Source: Clonostachys chloroleuca (lineage: Eukaryota > Ascomycota > Sordariomycetes > Hypocreales > Bionectriaceae). From it: a DNA stretch of 64,000 nucleotides. The notes under the pieces are model-generated. The model was not told the DNA's origin. It was given only the letters and a program-made list of their open reading frames with translations, and ran no database searches. Where the stretch lies: assembly GCA_037952775.1 (NCBI GenBank), contig JBANAY010000003.1, positions 3,224,001 to 3,288,000 on the forward strand, in the 5' to 3' direction. The translations under genes were made by a program, and so were the position numbers. Position 1 is the first letter of the stretch. Every line of letters starts with the position of its first letter. Below, one piece after another: positions 54,956 through 64,000 of the stretch.

Positions 54956-57900
54956 TTAGAAGAGACCGTCGATCTCGCCAGTTTCGGGATCAATGTCAAC
55001 ATTGAGATACCCGGGTGCCGTAGGCAATCCAGGGATGGTCTGGATATCGGCAGCCAAGGCGTACCTAGAAATTGATTAGTAAAATCACACAAAAGGGGCG
55101 AGAAGAGGGCGTTCATACAAATATCCAGCACCGGCAGCCATACGGACATCCCGGACAGGGATGGTGAAGCCGGTGGGTGCACCCTTTAGATCAGGGTCGT
55201 GAGACAGCGAGTACTGTGTCTTGGCAACGCAGATAGGCAGGTTTCCGTAGCCTTGTCGTGTATATGTGTCGACCTTCTTTTGGGCGAGCTCGCTGAACTC
55301 AACAGCATCGGCGCCATACATCTTCTTTCCAATGGCCTCAATACGTTCGTGGATGGTACCCTCAAGACTGTATGTGAGAGTCAGCTCCTTGGGCTTTTCG
55401 CTAGCAGCGATAACACCCTTGGCAAGGTTGACGGCACCCTTGCCACCTTCCGCCCAGTGGCTGGAGAGGATAGCATCCTCGGCACCTGCAGCGATAGCCT
55501 CTTCGCGGATCACAGCAATTTCGGCCTCGGTATCAGTAGAGAACTGATTGATGGCAACAACAACGGGGACACCGAAAGACTTGGCGTTCTCAATGTGCTT
55601 CTTCAAGTTAACACAGCCAGCTCGGAGGATTTCGACATTCTCCTCCTTGTAAACGCCGCTCAAAGCAGCTCCTGGAGCAATGGGGGGACCGCCGCCGTGA
55701 ACCTTGAGGGCTCGTACGGTTGCGACGACCACGACGACATCTGGCACCAAACCTGAAGTGCGGCACTTGATGTTGAAGAAACGCTCACCTCCCATTGTGA
55801 AGTCGAAACCGGCCTCGGTCACGACGAAACCAGCCTTCTCACTGTGGTCCTCGTCAGGTTCAGTACCAGCCAGCTTCAGTGCGAGCTTATCGGCAAGGAT
55901 AGAGCTCTGACCAATGCTGATATTGGCAAAAGGTCCAGCATGGACAAAGACTGGGGTTCCTTCCAGAGTCTGCATAAGATTAGGCTTGATGGCGTCTTTC
56001 ATCAAAGCAGCCAAGGCACCGCCGGCTCCGATATCGTCGGCGGTGACGGGGTCACCACCCCGAGATGATGCAACGACCATAGCGCCGAGTCTCTCCCGCA
56101 TGTCCGCCAAGCTGGTGCTCAGAGCAAGAATGGCCATACATTCACTGGCAACTGAGATGTCGAAACCAGTCTCGCGGGTCTGGCCTCTCTCAGTAGGGGC
56201 GGTGCCTACGGTCACACCTCGCAGGTGACGGTCATTGACATCCAAAACGCGGCGCCAAGTGATGGTTTCGGGGTCAATATCTAGACGAGCAAAACGGTGG
56301 ATCTCATCCTCGGTGAGATCATCTGGGTTGGTCTTATCGATTCCAAGCTTCTTGAGGCGTCGGAACATGACTGGAGCAAACTTCTTCTCACCTCCCTTGC
56401 CTGTGACCAGGCGACGGAAGAGAGGTCCATCCTTCTGTGTATTCTCGTGGAAGATTCGAGTTTCAATGGCTGCTGCCAGAAGGTTGTTGGCGGCGGTGAT
56501 GGCATGGATGTCACCTGTGAGATGCAGGTTGAACTCGTCCATAGGAATGACCTGACTGTAACCACCTCCAGCGGCACCGCCCTTGATACCGAAAGTAGGT
56601 CCCTGACTGGGCTGACGGACATTGGCAAAGGTTAGACGGTCAAGATGAGCACCGAGGGCCTGTGCTAGACCCATAGTAGTGGTTGACTTTCCTTCACCGA
56701 GAGGTGTGGGGGTGATACCCGTCACAACTACATAGCGACCATTGCGACGATGGTCAAGTCGTTTGAGCAGGCTGAGATCGACCTTGGCCTTGTAGGCGCC
56801 ATAAGGCTCCAATTCATGGGCAGCAATACCCACCTCATTTGCAATCTGGGTAATCTGTTTGGGGGTTTGAGCCCTGGAGATGGCAATATCGGACGGCACG
56901 GTCTCCTGGATATTCAAGGGCAGAGGGATAGTCTTCCTGGACTTTTGAGACTCGAAAAATCTATCCGCGGCGTCGACAACGTTCTGCATTAGCATGGCCA
57001 CAGTCATGGGCCCAACACCACCTGGAACAGGTGTGATGGCTGAGGCGACCTCAAAGGCGGAGTCGTAGTCGACATCACCAACAAGTCGTTGGCCAGACTT
57101 CTTAGTGATATCAGGGATGAAGTTGGTACCGACATCGATGACGACGACGCCTGGCTTGAGCCATTCGCCCTTGACAAAGTGAGCCTTTCCAATGGCAGCG
57201 ACGAGGACATCAGCAGACTTGATGACCTCAGGAAGGTTCTCAGTCTTCGAGTGGCAGACGGTGACGGTGGCGTTGGCATTCTTGAGCAGGTAGCTCACGG
57301 GGCTGCCAACAATGTCACTACGTCCCAGAACGACAGCGTTCTTTCCAGCAAGTGCAACTCCAGCGTCCTTGAGTAGGCACAGGACACCCTGTGGTGTGCA
57401 GGGGATGAAGAATGGCTTGCCGCCCTTCTTGGCGAGCTCACCAATGTTCTTGGAGCCGAAGCCATCGACATCCTTCTCGTCTGCGACAGCTGAGGTAATA
57501 TTATATTCCGAAAGGTGAGCGGGGAGAGGAAGCTGGACCAGGATACCATGGACCAGAGGATCACTGTTGAGACTACGAATACGATCCAAGATTCCAGCTT
57601 CAGAGATGGACTCGGGAAGATGAATCAATTCACAGTCAATGGACGCCTGTCGTGAGAGTCAGTGAGGGGTTGAGGTCACACACAAACACGGGCAATGCGT
57701 ACCTCGGCGGCGGCTTTGAGTTTCATACGAACATAAGTCGCTGTGAAATCTCGGGTTAGAACTGGCTGGATTGGGCTGACACCATGGACCAGACAGGATG
57801 CTCTACTGAGCGGGCCTGCATCATGTCATAACATAGTGGATGGTGGGGGCGGGGTAAGACGAACTTGAATCGGATCGATCACCAACTAGAGAGGGGGTTT

Positions 57901-58130
57901 TCGTGTCAGTCGTCTCAATCAAACAACTTGCGCCGTAGAATAACAAAAGTAGACTAGAAAACAAGCGCAATGGTGCACGGGCGGATTGGCCAGAGGCGGG
58001 ACATACCTTGGATGATCTTGAGGGTTGGCTTGTAACGGGGGTTGAGCTTCTGCTTCTCAGCAATCTCTGTCCCGAGCCTCTCCCGGATGTTCTTTGCGAT
58101 GGCAGTGCCATCAATCTTTACGGCCACCAT
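54956..58130 (-). CDS. ade3: C1-tetrahydrofolate synthase (trifunctional)
   Basis: Five exons (58130-58007, 57885-57865, 57740-57703, 57646-55119, 55064-54956) give 939 aa, the family length. The enzyme interconverts 5,10-methylene-, 5,10-methenyl- and 10-formyl-THF and makes formyl-THF from formate and ATP, feeding purine synthesis. The N-terminal dehydrogenase/cyclohydrolase domain (about 1-300) has catalytic Tyr51 and Lys55 (YVRMK), [21 protein letters not shown] and [15 protein letters not shown]. The synthetase domain (about 320-939) has [37 protein letters not shown] and HGGGPP. It ends [10 protein letters not shown]. Exon 2 is only 21 nt. The frame stays open upstream of ATG 58130 with no ATG, so a mitochondrial form would need a non-AUG start. 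Yeast has cytosolic Ade3 and mitochondrial Mis1; which one this equals cannot be told. Confidence 0.97.
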
Positions 58131-59917
58131 TGCAACTGGGGAGGAGGAGCAGAATTGTCTTTTCTGAGGCCGCAAACTGTGTCGAAACGGGGAGTCAACC
58201 GAACCGCAAGACAACAGCAATGGTTTGGATGTGGTAGAGAAGGAGTTGAGGAGATAGCTCGGGGGCGCTGATAAGGGCTCTTTATCTCGGGCTCCAGCAG
58301 TATTAGTGGTGCCAACTCTGCGAGAGAACCCCGGGCTGCAATACCGACGGGAAAAGTGCCGATGGAGGGGGCTACACCACCAGCAGGCCGGCCCAAGGGA
58401 TTGGAGCTTCGCAACTGGAGACAGTCGCCTTGCTTGGTTACCGGATCAGGCGTGGGGCGTGCATTTCTGCGGTCGCTGGTTCTCGAGAGGTTACCTTTCG
58501 CGCTGGTGCTGAGATGACGGAAATGGCCGACAGGCGGCGGCGGCCATGACAGCCGGTCACATGAGCATGAGCCTGAGCTTGAGATGTGCTGGAAACTACG
58601 ACTAGATGTGTGGTAGAAACTCTGTTGTTGGCGGCGTTCCTGAAGCTTCGCCCAGGTCTCACATACAGCAACTTTTGCACGAGTGCGCGCGTGGGACAGG
58701 GCGAGACCACGCGAGCAGCCCGTCATCAAGCCTAACAGGAGGAAAAAGGAGCGTAAGGGGGAGTAAAGAAGGGAAAGAGGGAGAAACAAATCCGCTTCAC
58801 ATGCTAATACGCGAGGCGTCACAACCAGCCTTTGCCATCAAGAATCAAATCAAATACGTCGCTGTCATTGTCAGTACAAAGTTTGCACCAGAAGCGAGGC
58901 ACTTAGTCATGCGCGAGTCTGCAGGGACTCTCATAGCGCAGCCCTGCATCAGCGCCCCAAGTCGTTGGATGTCCAGACAATAAACAATTCGATAGCAGAA
59001 CATGATGCGAGATGAAAGTGATATGTGTCTATATATGTAGGAAACAGGAAATTCAACATTTCTTGTTGCAGTATGTTGTTATAGTATGCTTGACTCCTCC
59101 ACAGGTCCTGCATGTAGCAGACATGGGACGGACCTACAGCCGCTAATAGCCCAATCCCTCCCTTGTTCCCTCTGTAGACAACTCGGATAGTATCCGCCTA
59201 TCAACCTCGATGCCGCTTCAGCAGTAAAGATAATCGATTCCTTCAACCCACCCAGGGTCAGTCTAGAAGGGGAACCATCCATACAGGTACATAGGCATCA
59301 TCTTTACCCATCCTTCAATGGTTGCAGCCAGACTTATAACATTGCAAAGACTCACATAACCAGATGTGTCATGCACCAGTTGCCACGACCACAGAAAGGT
59401 AAAAAATCACATATTGTGCGCAAGTTGATACAAGTGGTGGGTAGGACTTTCGCCGTCATTTTGAATCATTTCGACTCATTGTCTTGTTACCTGCCAGGGG
59501 CCAAATCGATTACTCGGTGACTCACGGTTGACCTGACTTCTTACCAGATGGATCTATGATTAGACTATGTCCATGGGGGTTGACTCAACAGACAAAACAA
59601 CTACGCCGCACATAGTCGCTTTCTGAGGCATTGGCGCCGAGTTGAACAACAATTCAATTCCCAACTTTGGCACGCCTGACGATTCACACAGGGCAGGCTC
59701 ACCACATGACGCTGCAAAAGGTGGCAAGAGGTGTGCGAAATATGACTCTTCGAGACTAGCACCCCGTCGCATTTACGCGGGGGTGGAGCCGGTGTGCCCC
59801 ACCAAAACGCACAACCGCCAAAAATTCAAAGACCTTGTAAAGACTTATAACATCGCCGCGCCCTCAGAAACCACCCCGCCCGGTCCCCAGACGAGCCAGA
59901 TACACAACCCACCCATC
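58131..59917. promoter_or_regulatory. Divergent region, C1-THF synthase/eIF3i, with two TGACTCA sites
   Basis: About 1.8 kb. TGACTCA, the Gcn4/CpcA core (its TGACTC part is also the yeast Bas1 site), occurs at 59518-59524 and 59581-59587. Both lie about 330-400 bp from the eIF3i start and about 1.4 kb from the C1-THF synthase start. A minus frame of 234 codons (58118-58822) overlaps the synthase start in another frame and looks spurious. Confidence 0.55.
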
Positions 59918-61151
59918 ATGAGACCTATTCTTTTGTCAGGGCACGAGCGTGCGCTCACCCAGATTCGGTATGTGCCATTTTCATCCCGCCAGGAGTGCGC
60001 AGACGGACGAGAGAGCACGATGAAGAAAGAGGTCCCCGTCGAGAAGGAGGGGGGCTTATTGAGCGTTTACTCGGAAGACTCTGCTAACACCGCGCCTCGC
60101 GTCCCCCGGATAGATACAACCTCGATGGCGATATCATCTTCTCCGTCTCCAAGGACCAGCAGATTTGCGCCTGGTTCTCTCACAACGGCGAGCGCCTCGG
60201 TACCTACCACGGCCATGTCGGTGCCATCTGGACTGTCGATGTCGAACCCACAACGACCATGATCGCCTCCGGCTCCGCAGACAACACCATCCGCCTCTGG
60301 AACGTCAAGTCCGGAAAGAACATCAAGACCTGGGAGTTCCCCACCGCCGTCAAGCGTGTCGAGTTCAACGAGGACGGCACCAAGCTGCTCGGCGTGACGG
60401 AGAAGCGCATGGGCTACCTCAGCAACATCGTCGTCTACGACATCAACCCCGACGTTGACGCCGAGCAGACCGATGAGAGAGCCCTCACCATCGTCTGCGA
60501 CGAGAGCAAGGCCACCGTCGCCGGCTGGAGCTACCTCAGCAAGTACATCATCGCCGGCCACGAGGACGGCAGCGTCAGCCAGTACGACGCCAAGACCGGC
60601 GAGCTCCTCGACAACGTCCCCATCCACGAGCTCAACCAGCCCATCGTCGACCTCCAGTGGTCCCCCGACAGGACCTACTTCATCACCGCTTGCAAGGATA
60701 AGACTGCCAAGGTATGTCCCTCCCTCCCCATCAACAAATATAACCCCTCCTCCTACATTTCCCCCCACTAACTCGTTATCCTCAGCTCATCTCTGCCCGC
60801 GACCTCTCCGTCATCAAGACCTACACAGCCGATACCCCCCTCAACAGCGCCACCATCACCCCCAAGAAGGACTTCGTCATCCTCGGCGGTGGCCAGGCCG
60901 CCATGGACGTCACCCGAACCTCCGCGCGACAGGGCAAGTTCGAGGCCCGCTTCTACCACAAGATCTTCGAGGACGAGATCGGCCGCGTGAGGGGCCACTT
61001 CGGCCCCCTCAACACCGTCGCCACCGACCCGACCGGCAAGAGCTACGCAAGCGGCGGAGAGGACGGCTACGTCCGTGTCCACCACTTCGACAAGGGCTAC
61101 TTCGATTTCCTCTACGAGGTTGAGAGGGAACGGATCAACCGCTTGTCGTAA
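59918..61151 (+). CDS. tif34: Translation initiation factor eIF3 subunit i (Tif34)
   Basis: Exons 59918-59967, 60114-60711 and 60786-61151 give 337 aa, the usual length. eIF3i is a seven-bladed WD-repeat subunit that binds the eIF3b C-terminus and helps scanning. It starts [21 protein letters not shown] signatures include [17 protein letters not shown] with [50 protein letters not shown] and the last blade [20 protein letters not shown]. The first intron (146 bp, branch GCTAAC) splits the Arg codon of QIR-YN; the second (74 bp) follows DKTAK. C-ending codons dominate, which explains the long but spurious antisense frame at 60067-60768. Confidence 0.97.
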
Positions 61152-61629
61152 GGGATTTGGTGGGACATGGTTTTTGCTCGTCATTTCCTGTGGGCTTGCA
61201 TGGTTTGGCGTTTTCTGGGCAAAAGGGGGGAATTTCCGTCTATGTTTTAAAGAAGGGTTTGTTCTGAGATGAAGTGAGAAAAAAGAGGATGGATGGACTA
61301 GAGATGAAGAATGAGGGGTGGGGGAGTAGAGCCACCGTATGTAATTCATACCATCTCTTCACGACTTTAAGAAGGCTCAAGAATGCACGAATTTGACTAC
61401 CTTGTTATTTATGCTTAGATATCTCAAGATCGCAATCCGCATCCAGTGCCCCCCTCCCTCTACCCTTTGATAATTGATACAAAAATTTTGTTTCGTCTAC
61501 ATACTGACCCCCTCTTCCGAAACGCCCGCGTGTAAATAAAAAAGAATAAGATGAATCCGATATCGCGTTCTGATGCCCACCGTCATTATGCGGGAAGCAC
61601 ACGCGCCATTAGGGTGGATTTTGCGCAGT
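61152..61629. other. Convergent intergenic region
   Basis: About 480 bp shared by the 3' ends of eIF3i and the ISWI gene. Nothing else seen. Confidence 0.6.
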
Positions 61630-64000
61630 CTATTTCTTCTTTCCCTTTTTGCCCTTGGTGGCGCCCGTCGACTGTGTTGATGCAACGCTTGATGCTCTAG
61701 ACGGCGCTGCTGAGCTAGCCTTGCTTCCTTTGGCAGACTTGACGTTATCGAGAGCTTTGTTCTGTTGAATGGTTAGTTAACCAGAATCGATATCTTCACG
61801 CTTGATGTGCTCTATACGTACCTTAACACCGTTCTTGGCCTTCTTCTTAGCAGGGGCTCCCAAGATGCTGTCCTCGTCATTCTCCTCGTCAGGGTCGCGC
61901 TTTGTCTTGCCGTTCACGCCATTGGAACCTCTGGCTGGCACATCCTCAAACTCCTTTACAATCGTCGTGATGAGAGTGGTGCATCGGCGAGAAAGCTCGA
62001 CAGGGGAGCGGCTGAGGAAGAACCAATCGAATCGGAATAGAGGTGAATCGCGGATCTCGTCTCGCATGGTCTCGTAAAGGTTTTCGGAATCAATACCAAG
62101 ACGATCCAGGAGAACCAGCAAGAACCGGTCCTCTTCCTCTGTATAGACCTTCTTGTTTGTGGTCGACACAGAATAATTAATCTTGAGCTGCTGAAGGGGC
62201 ACACGGTACTGTTGCATCTTCTTGCGGAGAAGCTTTTGCTGGTGCTCAATTCGTCGGGTGCGCTCCTCGCCATCTTCAATGATCTTGATATACTTTTGGT
62301 AGTCCGAAATCTCCTTGTATCGCTGCCAAAATACCTTGGCAAATGCCTTCACTTCAGACGTGGTTCTGTTCTCAATCTCATCGGAGATACTATCAAGATC
62401 ATTTCGGCCGCACTTTGCGGAGGCATTGATAAAGGAAGTGAAGTCTCGGCGGCTCCAGTCCCCGAATCCCTGTGTCGAGAGTTCCTCCTTCTCTTGCCTT
62501 TCGTCTTCTGTGAGAGGTTCGGCTTCATCAATCACTTTTTGCGCCTCAGCCCGCTCAGCTTCTCGCTCAGACAAGTTCTCCTCTTCGCCATCAGGGAGCG
62601 GCACCTTGTACCCTATTTCTTTGCGGTAATAGGCTGTTTCCTTGTCCTGGATTTCTCGCAGTCTGGCTGGGTAGAACTGGTAGTCATGAATGGCCACCTG
62701 TCTGGGTGCACGAGGGGCTTTGGGCTTTGCATCAGCCTTGGGATTAGGGTACATCGCGCTTCGGAAATACTTGTCCATCGAGTATGACTGTTCCTTGCGC
62801 TCTCGCTTAGCCGGGTTAATCCAGTTCATGCCAATGTCCTTCTTGGTGTTGGCAAAATTTTCGCCGTTCCATTCATAAGCTGATTCTGAGCTGAACTTTT
62901 GCAGATCATCAATACCGAGTTTCTCATACTTGGCGTTCAACTGCTTGGTACGGTCCTCTCCCGATGCAAGAATGGCCTCGATGTCATCATCGCTCACATC
63001 CGCACCGTCTTCTTTGGTGCCAGCCGCGCCCTTGGATTGGAAAACCTTTTCTGCTCCATGCTGAATCATAGATAAAAGCTCATCCTTATTCGCCGCAGCC
63101 TTTGCGGCGTTCTGGGCTCTGCCCTGTTGAATAACAAGCTGATCCAGCCGTAGCTTTTGTGCCGCTCGTTCCAGAACTTTCTCCTCAATTGCATTGTCGG
63201 TTACAAATCTGTATACCACAACTTGTTTTGTCTGGCCAATTCGATGAGCACGATCCATAGCTTGAAGATCTGCCTGGGGGTTCCAGTCGCTGTCGTAGAG
63301 AACAACAATATCGGCAGTCGTTAGATTGATACCCAAGCCACCAGCTCGAGTAGTGAGAAGGAAGATGAACTTCTCGGATCCGGGCTTGTTGTACTCGTCA
63401 ATGGCAGCAATTCGGTCCTCATGAGCGGTACCACCATCGATTCGGCAGTACTTGTACCCTCTGAAAACACAGTAATCTTCAAGAATATCGAGCAAACGAC
63501 TCATCTGGGAGAAGATGAGAACTCTGCTGCCTTGCGCCTGCAGACGGGCAAGGAGCTTGTCAAGCACCTTCATCTTGCCGGCATTATAAACCAAATGTTC
63601 ATCCGTAGTATAGGGAGGACCAGGCTCCGCGCCCTCAAACAAATACGGGTGATTACAACACTTTCGTAGCTGCATCACGATGTTGAGCAATCGGGTTTTG
63701 GACTCACGCTTTCCTCCAGCACCGTTAACCGCGTCGATGTCCTTCTCAAGAATCTTTTGGTACCATTTGACTTGCATGTCTGACATTCCAAGGTATAAGT
63801 TGACTTCTTTCTTCGGAAGGAGACTTTTCTCGACATCGCTCTTGACACGGCGCAATAAGAACGGACGCAAAACTCGATGCAGTTGTTGAACGACAGTATC
63901 CTGGTCACGATCGTCTCCAGAAAACCACTGGTCAAATGCCTGGGGATCACCGAAGACATCGGGGAGGAGGAAGTTGAGCAGGGCCCATAGCTCATGTAGA
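61630..64000 (-). CDS. ISWI-type chromatin remodelling ATPase (N-terminal part outside window)
   Basis: Two exons are visible: from beyond 64000 to 61822, and 61761-61630, joined after GVK by a 60-bp intron. About 780 C-terminal residues are present. ISWI slides and spaces nucleosomes using ATP. The window holds the end of the first ATPase lobe ([20 protein letters not shown]), the helicase lobe with [31 protein letters not shown] and [20 protein letters not shown], then the ISWI-specific module: HAND ([17 protein letters not shown]), SANT ([20 protein letters not shown]) and SLIDE ([20 protein letters not shown]). HAND-SANT-SLIDE separates it from CHD and SWI/SNF types. The tail is Lys/Ser-rich (KGKKGKKK). 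Whether it is the Isw1 or Isw2 orthologue cannot be decided; many filamentous fungi have one ISWI. Confidence 0.96.

Noticed and set aside
58118..58822. 234-codon minus-strand frame over the C1-THF synthase start
   Set aside because: Different frame from the synthase, starts at GTG, and has no conserved motif.
60067..60768. 233-codon antisense frame over eIF3i
   Set aside because: Produced by strong C-ending codon use in the real gene on the other strand.

Overview
The window is nuclear DNA of a filamentous ascomycete (Pezizomycotina). Genes carry short introns of about 50-120 bp with GTAAGT/GTATGT-type donors, CTAAC-like branch sites and CAG/TAG acceptors, and have long CT-rich leaders. The conserved proteins (Ste7-type MAPKK, PKA regulatory subunit, DUF3405, BRE4-like membrane protein) look most like Eurotiomycetes. 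That placement is an impression from remembered homologues, not a computed phylogeny.

Layout. 1-27.9 kb is mostly conserved housekeeping: a partial BRE4/ArAE-like membrane protein (-), a HAD phosphatase (+), a Ste7-like MAPKK (-), the elongation factor SPT6 (+), an Stf2-like hydrophilin (+), splicing factor Spf27 (+), the PKA regulatory subunit (-), SAGA subunit Ada1/Hfi1 (-) and gamma-tubulin complex Spc98/GCP3 (+). 27.9-35 kb is gene-poor and holds one tiny two-exon gene of unknown function (77 aa). CDT1 (+) follows. 36.3-47.3 kb looks like an accessory island: a 200-bp near-perfect hairpin, an ankyrin-like membrane protein (-), a Gfd2/YDR514C-like DEDDh exonuclease-fold gene (+), and a secreted-looking lysine/alanine/glycine repeat protein (+). 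47.3-64 kb returns to conserved genes: a DUF3405 type II membrane protein (+), an HeH/SAP-like multi-pass membrane protein (-), trifunctional C1-tetrahydrofolate synthase (-), eIF3 subunit i (+) and a partial ISWI remodeller (-).

Most genes are single units, not operons. Divergent pairs with shared promoter space are MAPKK/SPT6, ADA1/SPC98, ankyrin/exonuclease and C1-THF synthase/eIF3i. Functional links are loose: SPT6, SAGA Ada1 and ISWI all act on transcription through chromatin, and MAPKK and PKA-R belong to the two main morphogenesis signalling routes.

Most worth a second look: the secreted polycation with an acidic pro-region and three exact-length 156-bp repeats (42.3-43.6 kb); the long hairpin at 37.75-37.96 kb; the Stf2-like gene whose start codon is made only by splicing (A|TG); and the 77-aa gene with a very long non-coding upstream region. 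No rRNA, tRNA, CRISPR or intact transposon was seen.
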